Positions 1-4,688 of a stretch of 6,548 bases of DNA are shown piece by piece. Location: the NCBI GenBank assembly GCA_943356515.1, contig CALRFM010000061.1, forward strand, positions 1 through 6,548, in the 5' to 3' direction. This DNA comes from Patescibacteria group bacterium (GTDB lineage Bacteria > Patescibacteriota > Microgenomatia > UBA1406 > GWC2-37-13). A program made the translations under genes and the position numbers. Below the pieces are notes generated by a model. The model did not search any database. It had not been told where the DNA came from and saw nothing but the letters and a program-made list of their open reading frames with translations. How positions within the stretch are numbered: the first letter of the stretch is position 1; every line of letters starts with the position of its first letter.

Positions 1-366
1 AATCGTTGGAGATTGATATTAGATAAAACAGTTTTTTATCCAATGGGGGGTGGGCAACCTACAGATCAAGGTGAACTTGCTTCTGGTAATTGGAACGGGA
101 AAGTGTATCAAGTAATGATAAGAGATGGGGAAATCAATCACTATGTAGAATCCAGCGAATCTCCAGAGATAAATTCAATGGTGCATGGAACGCTCAATTG
201 GGATAGACGATACAAAAATATGAAAATGCATTCTGCTGGGCATGTTGTTGATTTTGCAATGTACTTATTAGGTTACTCACCCAACCAACTTACACCACTC
301 AAGGGAGATCTAATTGGGAACATAAACAACCTCGTAAACACTTACAGAGTTCATTTAATTAATTAG
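1..366 (+). CDS. Alanyl-tRNA editing (AlaX-like) protein, fragment
   Basis: AlaX proteins are free-standing relatives of the alanyl-tRNA synthetase editing domain and hydrolyse mischarged Ser-tRNA(Ala) or Gly-tRNA(Ala) in the cytoplasm. The frame is already open at base 1 (N-R-W-R before the TTG at 13), so the true start lies to the left of the window. Visible family marks are LDKTVFYPMGGGQPTDQG and the HxxxH metal motif in MHSAGHVVDFA. The match continues to about LTPLKGD (near base 309). After that the sequence no longer resembles the family and stops at TAG 364-366. The second half, which carries the C-terminal Cys/His metal ligands (CxxxH), is missing, so the protein is probably inactive. 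The loss coincides with the start of the recombinase-bearing segment, which suggests truncation by insertion or rearrangement. The family is fairly sure; whether the product is made is unknown. Confidence 0.8.
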   Translation, partial: NRWRLILDKTVFYPMGGGQPTDQGELASGNWNGKVYQVMIRDGEINHYVESSESPEINSMVHGTLNWDRRYKNMKMHSAGHVVDFAMYLLGYSPNQLTPLKGDLIGNINNLVNTYRVHLIN

Positions 367-369
367 GAG
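365..369 (+). promoter_or_regulatory. Shine-Dalgarno site of the tyrosine recombinase
   Basis: AGGAG lies 5 nt before the ATG at 375 and overlaps the TAG stop of the AlaX fragment. It fixes the start of the recombinase. It also makes translation coupled to the broken upstream frame possible. It is the clearest ribosome binding site in the window. Confidence 0.75.
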
Positions 370-374
370 TATTT

Positions 375-1466
375 ATGAAGAACGCTAAAACAAGAAACGA
401 GCAAATGAAAAGAAAGTATTTTAAATTGTTAACAGAAGCAAAAGGCTTTACCGATGGCACAATCGAAGTAATTGAAAAGGCACTTTGGGATTACGAGGAA
501 TTTTCTAAAGAAGAAGATTACGCATCATTTAACGAGAAGAAAGCAAGAGAGTTTAAGAAATGGCTAGCAATAAAGAAGCACAGGAATAAAACAATGAGCC
601 TATCTACTCAATACACAAGACTAACAAAGTTAATTAAGTTCTTTGAGTGGCTTTCACAACAAAATGGTTACAAGTCCCGTATATCTACCGATGATATTAA
701 TTACCTTCAAATGTCAAAGAAAGAAGCTAAAATTGCTACTTCCCCAAAAGTTGATTCATTGGAATATCCAACCCTTGAGCAAGTTAAGCATGTTTGCCAA
801 GTAATCGATCCCAAATCAGAAATCGATTTTAGAGATAAAGCATTAATCTCATTTACACTTTTGAGTGGTATGCGAGATCAGGCAATTATTTCTTTACCGT
901 TAGGCTGTTTTGATGCTGAAAAGTTATTTATAAATCAAGACCCATCTAAAGGTGTTGGTACGAAATTCTCAAAAACTATTCCAACATTCATTTTTAGGTT
1001 TGATGAAGATTTGTTAAAGGTGGTCTTATATTGGCATCAATATTTGATAAATGAGAAGAAATTTAATTTAACAGATCCACTTTTCCCTAAAACTAAAGTT
1101 GGACAAATATCGGATACAAATTATGCTTTTCAAGCAGAAGGTGTCGAGCCATTTTATTGGAAGGGTGCAGGGTCAATGAGACAAATATTCAAAGAAAGGT
1201 GTGAAAAAGCTAATCTAAAATACTTTTCCCCACATAAATTTAGACATGCTTCAATCCGACTTGCACTGGATAAATGTCGAAGTGCAGAACAAATTAAAGC
1301 AGTGAGCCAAAATTTGGGACATGAGAGTGTAAGCACCACTTTATTAACATATGGTCGTCTTGCTCCCGATCAAATTGGCAAAGTTATAAAAAATATCGAT
1401 TTTAACGGAGAGGATCTTGATAGTGACAAAAAGCTTCGAGAGATAATGAAAATTATGCAAAAATAG
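375..1466 (+). CDS. Tyrosine recombinase / phage-type integrase
   Basis: Site-specific recombinase of the tyrosine (XerC/D, lambda integrase) superfamily, 363 aa. It cuts and rejoins DNA through a 3'-phosphotyrosine. The N-terminal half (about 15-110) has the helical SAM-like core-binding layout (EYxxFxKWL-type helices). The catalytic half runs from about 130. Visible catalytic residues are Arg167 in SGMRDQAI, a Lys candidate at 197 or 200, His287-x-x-Arg290 in PHKFRH, His316 in LGHESVSTT and the nucleophile Tyr326 in LLTYGR, so the enzyme looks intact. The start is supported by AGGAG 5 nt upstream. A serine recombinase gene follows after 27 nt on the same strand, which suggests co-transcription. 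It may be the integrase of the left element or of an older, nested one. No att site for it was recognised. It is too diverged at the N-terminus to be called the housekeeping XerC or XerD. Confidence 0.92.
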   Translation: MKNAKTRNEQMKRKYFKLLTEAKGFTDGTIEVIEKALWDYEEFSKEEDYASFNEKKAREFKKWLAIKKHRNKTMSLSTQYTRLTKLIKFFEWLSQQNGYKSRISTDDINYLQMSKKEAKIATSPKVDSLEYPTLEQVKHVCQVIDPKSEIDFRDKALISFTLLSGMRDQAIISLPLGCFDAEKLFINQDPSKGVGTKFSKTIPTFIFRFDEDLLKVVLYWHQYLINEKKFNLTDPLFPKTKVGQISDTNYAFQAEGVEPFYWKGAGSMRQIFKERCEKANLKYFSPHKFRHASIRLALDKCRSAEQIKAVSQNLGHESVSTTLLTYGRLAPDQIGKVIKNIDFNGEDLDSDKKLREIMKIMQK

Positions 1467-1493
1467 TAAATTTAGTATAAGATGAAATTATAA

Positions 1494-3218
1494 ATGGAAA
1501 ATAAAGATAAGCCAAAAAACTACATATTATATGCAAGAAAGTCTACAGAATCAGAAGATCGTCAAGTTGCTTCTATAGAATCGCAAGTTGATGAGATGAA
1601 AAAAGTAGCTGAAAGTTTTGGTTTAAAAATATCACACATAATGACCGAAGCCTCTTCAGGATTTAAGATTGGTAGAGTTGTTTTTAACCAAATGCTTTCC
1701 ATGATAGAAAACGGTGAAGCTGATGGCATCATTTGTTGGAAAATTTCACGACTATCAAGAAATCCAGATGATGCAGGTCGTATCATGGGAATGCTTCAAA
1801 GAGGAGAGATAAAGCACATTAGAACACACTCAAGAGATTGGTTTCCTGACGATAATGTGTTGATGATGTACGTTGAATTTGGTCTCACTAACCAATTCAG
1901 CAAAGATCTTCAAGATGATACAGCTAGAGGTTTAAGACAAAAAGCCCAAAGAGGTTGGAAGCCAACGGCTCAATTATCACTAGGATATTTACACAATATG
2001 GGCAATAAAAAGGTACATATGCCTGAAGATGAAATAGTTGTTGACCCTGATAGATTTGAGATCCTCAAAAAAGGACTTGAAGTTGTTGCATCAAGAAGAA
2101 TGACACCAAAACAATCAGTTGCATATGTTAATGAATTAGGGCTAAGAACTAAAAAGGGCAAAAGATTAGGATATAGTGCTTATTACAGAATGCTTGGTGA
2201 TACATTTTATTATGGTGCATTTGAATTTCCACGTGGAAGTGGCAATTGGATTACTGGCAAACACCCTAAAATGATAACTAAAGATACCTTCGATTCAATA
2301 CAAGAAGTATTGGGAAGAAAAAACGCACCTAGACCTCAAAAGCATTATTTTTCATATACTGGTTTAATGATTTGTGGTGAATGTGGATGTTCGATATCAG
2401 CTGGAGAAAAATACAAAACTCAAAAGAATGGAAATAAACATCACTATACTTATTATCAATGTACCCATAAAAGGGGTAATTGCAAGCAACCCACAATCGA
2501 AGTAAAAGAACTGGAAAGGCAATTTATTGAAGAAATAAATGCTATTTATATTCCACCTGAATTTGCCGAGTGGGCAATAAACGAACTTAAAAAGGATTTT
2601 GAAAAAGAGAAAATCGGAAGAAATGAATCTTTAGAAATAAACGAAAAAAATCACAAAAGCTGTTTAGCACGAATTGATAAACTTGTTGAAAGTTGGCTAG
2701 ATGGTGATGTTCCAAAAGATATCTATAAAAAGAAAATGGCAGAGTTAGAGAAAGAAAAGGGTATTTTGTTAAAGATTTTGAACGATACAGATCAAAGTGT
2801 AGATAACTGGTTACAAAAAGCAGAAAAGTTCTTTGATTTTGCTGTTCATGCAAAAGAGCGTTTTGAAAATGGTGATCTTTCTGACAAGAAGGAAATTATT
2901 GCCTTTCTAGGTTTGAACCTGTCCATAAAAGATAGAATAGCCACGATTGATATACCAAAACCAATTGAGAAGATTAAAGAGCGAGCTTTACAAGCAAGGG
3001 AACTTAAGGAAAGGTTTGAACCTATCGATTTGCCTGTAAACAAAGGGAAATTTGAAGAAACATTGGCTAACGATTCATCTTGGGGTGGCCGACGGGACTC
3101 GAACCCGCGACAACCTGCTCCACAAGCAGGAGCTCTACCAGCTGAGCTACGGCCACCATTCAGATCATCTTTATATATCCATCATTTATCATTTTTTCAA
3201 TATAATCTCTTCGTTTAA
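1494..3218 (+). CDS. Large serine recombinase (left), C-terminus fused to antisense tRNA-His
   Basis: Large serine recombinase, 574 aa as an open frame. Domains in order: resolvase catalytic domain (about 9-155) with nucleophile Ser17 in YARKS and SRLSRN at 85-90 (the usual Asp before RLSR is Ser here); recombinase domain (about 160-280, with the motif GSGNWITGKHPKMITKD); a zinc ribbon with Cys294, Cys297, Cys323 and Cys330; a charged, probably coiled-coil region (about 360-430); and a tail ending RFEP (507-510). Residues 530-574 are not a natural tail. They are tRNA-His and the end of the GIY-YIG gene read on the opposite strand, producing WGGRRDSNPRQ at the start. The element-encoded part is therefore 1-529. 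The ATG at 1494 has no good Shine-Dalgarno sequence; coupling to the integrase 27 nt upstream is possible. It probably integrates and excises the left element at the tRNA-His 3' end. Confidence 0.93.
   Translation: MENKDKPKNYILYARKSTESEDRQVASIESQVDEMKKVAESFGLKISHIMTEASSGFKIGRVVFNQMLSMIENGEADGIICWKISRLSRNPDDAGRIMGMLQRGEIKHIRTHSRDWFPDDNVLMMYVEFGLTNQFSKDLQDDTARGLRQKAQRGWKPTAQLSLGYLHNMGNKKVHMPEDEIVVDPDRFEILKKGLEVVASRRMTPKQSVAYVNELGLRTKKGKRLGYSAYYRMLGDTFYYGAFEFPRGSGNWITGKHPKMITKDTFDSIQEVLGRKNAPRPQKHYFSYTGLMICGECGCSISAGEKYKTQKNGNKHHYTYYQCTHKRGNCKQPTIEVKELERQFIEEINAIYIPPEFAEWAINELKKDFEKEKIGRNESLEINEKNHKSCLARIDKLVESWLDGDVPKDIYKKKMAELEKEKGILLKILNDTDQSVDNWLQKAEKFFDFAVHAKERFENGDLSDKKEIIAFLGLNLSIKDRIATIDIPKPIEKIKERALQARELKERFEPIDLPVNKGKFEETLANDSSWGGRRDSNPRQPAPQAGALPAELRPPFRSSLYIHHLSFFQYNLFV
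2909..2920 (+). repeat. T-arm-like 12-mer, copy A (left recombinase gene)
   Basis: AGGTTTGAACCT, a near-perfect inverted repeat, inside the codons for LGLN of the left serine recombinase. The same 12-mer recurs 103 bp downstream at 3012 in a different reading frame. It resembles the conserved tRNA T-arm core GGTTCRAAYCC. Confidence 0.7.
3012..3023 (+). repeat. T-arm-like 12-mer, copy B (left recombinase gene)
   Basis: Second exact copy of AGGTTTGAACCT. Here it is read as the codons AGG TTT GAA CCT (RFEP). Its centre lies 83 bp from the centre of the real tRNA-His T-loop, and its last base is 60 nt before the tRNA discriminator base. It is a candidate recombinase-binding or attachment-arm sequence. 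Confidence 0.7.
3024..3108. other. Predicted element/tRNA-His attachment junction
   Basis: This is the boundary between the left element and the host. It comprises 60 nt of recombinase 3' coding sequence followed by the encoded CCA, acceptor and T-arm of tRNA-His. The recombinase frame crosses the boundary without a stop, which is what site-specific integration into the tRNA 3' end would leave. The other attachment site must lie to the left of the window; no second copy of the tRNA 3' end was seen here. The exact crossover dinucleotide cannot be read from one end. Confidence 0.55.
3081..3157 (-). tRNA. tRNA-His (anticodon GTG)
   Basis: On the minus strand the cloverleaf folds completely: an extra G at position -1 (3157) opposite C73 (3084), the mark of tRNA-His; acceptor GTGGCCG/CGGCCAC; D-stem GCTC/GAGC; anticodon stem CCTGC/GCAGG around loop TTGTGGA (anticodon GTG); and a T-arm with loop TTCGAGT. 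The mature part is 3084-3157 (74 nt), and CCA is encoded at 3083-3081. The 3' end abuts the left serine recombinase, whose frame reads through it antisense. The 5' end is only 2 nt from the stop of the GIY-YIG gene on the same strand, so the tRNA is likely processed from a shared transcript. No terminator is visible downstream, so transcription would run antisense into the recombinase gene. Confidence 0.96.
3146..3156 (-). repeat. 11-bp direct repeat, copy within the tRNA-His 5' end
   Basis: GCTACGGCCAC on the plus strand, which is the 5' acceptor strand of tRNA-His read in reverse. An identical copy lies at 3444-3454, on the far side of the GIY-YIG gene. Confidence 0.65.
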
Positions 3219-3420
3219 GTTTTTTTAATCTAAATTCAATATTTTTTGCTTGCATTATCGACTCATATTTTTGACTCATTTTTAACTTCCATGGCCTGCC
3301 ATTCTTAGTCGATTTCACATAACCTTTATTATGCTTCTCTAATCTGTTTTCTATATTAATAGTGCTACCTATATAATATCTACTAGTCCGTATACTCTGT
3401 AGTATATATACATAACACAT
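3160..3420 (-). CDS. Small GIY-YIG nuclease domain protein
   Basis: Single-domain GIY-YIG protein of 86 aa, the size of the YhbQ/UPF0213 group. GIY-YIG domains cut DNA with a conserved Arg, Glu and metal. Visible parts are the first strand YVYIL (3-7) and YYIGS (15-19), the catalytic-helix Arg26 in NRLEKHN with His30, STKNGRPWKL (37-46) and the acidic Glu62 in NIEFRLKKLKR. All key residues appear present. The biological role of such stand-alone proteins is not settled; DNA repair or homing-type mobility are the main possibilities. The gene is strongly AT-rich compared with the tRNA and era beside it. It ends 2 nt before tRNA-His on the same strand and is flanked by an 11-bp direct repeat of the tRNA 5' end, which fits insertion as a small mobile gene. 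No Shine-Dalgarno site is seen; a TATAAT lies just 6 nt before the ATG. Confidence 0.9.
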   Translation of the reverse strand: MCYVYILQSIRTSRYYIGSTINIENRLEKHNKGYVKSTKNGRPWKLKMSQKYESIMQAKNIEFRLKKLKRRDYIEKMINDGYIKMI

Positions 3421-3426
3421 TAAATA

Positions 3427-3432
3427 ATTATA
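3427..3432 (-). promoter_or_regulatory. -10 box of the GIY-YIG gene, leaderless arrangement
   Basis: A perfect TATAAT on the minus strand ends 6 nt before the ATG at 3420, which puts the expected transcription start at or next to the start codon. No convincing -35 box was seen 16-18 nt upstream. The transcript would also cover tRNA-His. Confidence 0.45.
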
Positions 3433-3443
3433 CTCTATATGTC

Positions 3444-3454
3444 GCTACGGCCAC
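3444..3454 (-). repeat. 11-bp direct repeat, remnant copy of the tRNA-His 5' end
   Basis: Exact copy of GCTACGGCCAC found at the tRNA-His 5' end (3146-3156). The position before the first tRNA base differs (A here, G in the working tRNA), and the match ends after the first few bases of the D-arm side. It could be the tip of the original tRNA gene left upstream after the GIY-YIG segment was inserted. Confidence 0.55.
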
Positions 3455-3513
3455 TCCGACGCAAGGTCGGAGTCCGACTTCAAAGAACGTCGGACCATCG
3501 GACCAAGCGATGG
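3453..3513. repeat. Cluster of three adjoining hairpins between era and the GIY-YIG gene
   Basis: Three inverted repeats lie end to end: 3453-3460/3466-3473 (ACTCCGAC, loop 5 nt), 3472-3478/3489-3495 (GTCCGAC/GTCGGAC, loop 10 nt) and 3495-3500/3508-3513 (CCATCG/CGATGG, loop 7 nt). They share the TCGGA/TCCGA word, and TCGGACC is also repeated directly at 3490 and 3498. The first arm could pair instead with the 3489 arm, so alternative folds exist. The cluster lies downstream of era in its transcription direction. It lacks a following T-run in either direction, so it is not a standard intrinsic terminator. Possible roles are an RNA-processing leader for the tRNA transcript, a protein-binding site or a genome-wide interspersed repeat. 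Confidence 0.6.
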
Positions 3514-3515
3514 AT

Positions 3516-3521
3516 ATTATA
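3516..3521 (-). promoter_or_regulatory. Possible -10 box of the original tRNA-His transcript
   Basis: TATAAT on the minus strand just downstream of the era stop codon. The -35 region is weak. A transcript starting near 3509 would carry the hairpins and then reach the remnant tRNA-His 5' end at 3454. It may have served tRNA-His before the GIY-YIG gene was inserted. Confidence 0.3.
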
Positions 3522-3535
3522 CCAAGATCGGAGCC

Positions 3536-4411
3536 TTATGAATAGAGGGTATCTTGCCAGTGCTCATCAGTTTCTACCGTAAGATCTAAAAACACTTTTT
3601 TATTAGTTGCAAGTGCTATCTCTTTTCTGGCATAACTCCCGAGCTCTTTGATCTTTCTTCCGGCTTTCCCAATAATCATTTTTTTGTATCTATCGTGGGT
3701 AGTGAGAATTCGAGCTTTGATATACAACATTCCATTACTTCGTTCTTTTATATCATCTACTACCGCCGTGGCGGTATAAGGAACTTCTTCACCCATCATG
3801 AGAAACACTTTTTCACGGATAAGTTCTGCCATAAATGATTTGCTATCCATATTCAAAAGAGGGTAGATATGTTCAGAATCTATGAATTGATCTTCTTCTC
3901 GATCGGGAATAAGCTCAAATATCTTGTCCAAAAGTGGACCAACATGTTTTCGTTCAAGAGCAGAGATTTTAAATACATGTTCAAATTCGTCTTCCAAATA
4001 CATGTATTGTGCCATGTACGTAGTTTTCATATCTGCTTTATTAAATACAAGTATTACGGGCGCGTTTATCTTCCGTGCAATGCCCAGTACTTTTGCTTCT
4101 TCAAAATCGCGTCTGCGAGTAGGGTCTACAAAATACAACACCACATCTGCTTCTTTATTCACTGCTCGCATGGCCTGCTCGTTAATCTTTTTAGATAACG
4201 TGTCTGTAGCACGATCAAAGATACCCGGGGTATCGGTGAATATGATTTTTCCCCGTTCCTCTTCGTACAATCCCTGAATAGGGAAGCGCGTAGTTTGGGG
4301 CTTCGGCGATGTTATAGCCACCTTTTGGCCAATGATATTGTTTACAAATGTAGACTTCCCGACATTGGGCCTTCCCATAAGTAATACGATTCCTTGTTTC
4401 TGTTTATCCAT
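3536..4411 (-). CDS. era: GTPase Era
   Basis: Era is an essential GTPase that binds the 3' end of 16S rRNA and helps assemble the small ribosomal subunit. The 291 aa length is normal for the family. GTPase motifs: G1 GRPNVGKST (13-21), the switch I region PQTTR (38-42), G3 DTPG (60-63), G4 NKAD (124-127) and G5 SAL (150-152). The C-terminal KH RNA-binding domain carries IIGKAGRKIK (246-255) followed by SYARKEI. The switch I continuation TTRFPIQG differs from the common TTRHRILG form. The ATG at 4411 places the G1 loop at the expected distance from the N-terminus. There is no Shine-Dalgarno sequence, and the -10 box lies almost at the start codon. It is the one clear housekeeping protein gene here and marks bases 3081-4628 as host chromosome. 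It is divergent from tRNA-Gln. Confidence 0.97.
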   Translation of the reverse strand: MDKQKQGIVLLMGRPNVGKSTFVNNIIGQKVAITSPKPQTTRFPIQGLYEEERGKIIFTDTPGIFDRATDTLSKKINEQAMRAVNKEADVVLYFVDPTRRRDFEEAKVLGIARKINAPVILVFNKADMKTTYMAQYMYLEDEFEHVFKISALERKHVGPLLDKIFELIPDREEDQFIDSEHIYPLLNMDSKSFMAELIREKVFLMMGEEVPYTATAVVDDIKERSNGMLYIKARILTTHDRYKKMIIGKAGRKIKELGSYARKEIALATNKKVFLDLTVETDEHWQDTLYS

Positions 4412-4418
4412 GATGTAT

Positions 4419-4440
4419 ATTGTATCAGAATGTATCAGAA
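4419..4440 (-). promoter_or_regulatory. Promoter region of era with a tandem decamer
   Basis: On the minus strand TACAAT (4424-4419) is a -10 box 7 nt before the era ATG, which predicts a leaderless or nearly leaderless mRNA. It overlaps an exact tandem decamer, TGTATCAGAA twice on the plus strand (4421-4430 and 4431-4440). No good -35 was seen, so the decamers may bind an activator or may simply be a short duplication. Confidence 0.45.
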
Positions 4441-4478
4441 AGATGGCTGTGTTTTGCCTTTATTAAAACAAAGAAGTA

Positions 4479-4492
4479 GATGCGATCGCATC
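4479..4492. repeat. Perfect 14-bp palindrome in the era/tRNA-Gln spacer
   Basis: GATGCGATCGCATC reads the same on both strands without a spacer. It lies between the divergent era and tRNA-Gln promoters. It might be an operator or methylation site; one such palindrome in 6.5 kb is not far from chance expectation. Apart from this and the two promoters, the 146-bp spacer (4412-4557) shows nothing else. Confidence 0.35.
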
Positions 4493-4526
4493 ATTTCCTC
4501 TTTATGCTGTCAAATGGGGGTTTTGT

Positions 4527-4554
4527 TTGATAAAATTACCCTACCAATTGTAAT
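4527..4554 (+). promoter_or_regulatory. Promoter of tRNA-Gln
   Basis: TTGATA (4527-4532), a 16-nt spacer and TGTAAT (4549-4554), 3 nt before the first base of tRNA-Gln. The expected start of transcription is at or just inside the tRNA 5' end, so there would be essentially no leader. Confidence 0.55.
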
Positions 4555-4557
4555 ATT

Positions 4558-4628
4558 TGCCCGGTCGTTCAATGGTAGGACAATGGACTTTGGATCCATT
4601 TATCTAGGTCCGAATCCTAGCTGGGCAG
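4558..4628 (+). tRNA. tRNA-Gln (anticodon TTG)
   Basis: The cloverleaf folds completely in 71 nt: acceptor TGCCCGG/CTGGGCA with one G-U pair, D-stem GTTC/GGAC around AATGGTA, anticodon stem ATGGA/TCCAT with loop CTTTGGA (anticodon TTG), variable loop TTAT, and T-stem CTAGG/CCTAG with loop TCCGAAT. The discriminator is G73 (4628). The next bases are CAC, so CCA is not encoded, unlike in tRNA-His, and must be added by the CCA-adding enzyme. The 3' end is overlapped by the 3' end of the right serine recombinase on the other strand. No terminator follows. Confidence 0.95.
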
Positions 4629-4688
4629 CACAACTGGATTTGAAGCATACAAATGTTCTAATTGGCTAGTTCTATCAACGTTTTCTTC
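4615..4688. other. Predicted element/tRNA-Gln attachment junction
   Basis: Boundary between the host and the right element. The tRNA-Gln T-stem and acceptor (to 4628) are followed by 60 nt of recombinase 3' coding sequence up to the RFEP codons ending at 4689. The geometry is the mirror image of the left junction. The loss of the encoded CCA at this tRNA fits a crossover at or just inside the discriminator. The partner site should lie to the right of the window. Confidence 0.55.

Noticed and set aside
45..57. GGGGGGTGGGC in the AlaX gene as a second copy of the tRNA-His 3' end (TGGGGTGGCC)
   Set aside because: The shared stretch is only about 7 bases and is explained by codons of the conserved MGGGQP motif, so it is not a credible att copy.
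1154..1339. Short minus-strand frames within the tyrosine and left serine recombinase genes (also at 1562-1786, 1970-2161, 2587-2853 and 2846-3043)
   Set aside because: Each lies opposite a well-supported gene and shows no motif; they are shadows of codon composition.
3081..3218. A conserved C-terminal domain of the left recombinase (WGGRRDSNPRQ onwards)
   Set aside because: It is tRNA-His and the 3' end of the GIY-YIG gene read on the wrong strand, not a protein domain.
3453..3473. Intrinsic terminator of era
   Set aside because: The stem is good, but no T-run follows in the era transcription direction.
3869..4277. Plus-strand open frames within era
   Set aside because: They lie opposite the complete era gene, have no family resemblance and no ribosome binding site; they are antisense shadows.
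4394..4669. A 91-aa plus-strand frame across tRNA-Gln
   Set aside because: It runs through the tRNA, its promoter and the end of the recombinase gene, and resembles no protein.
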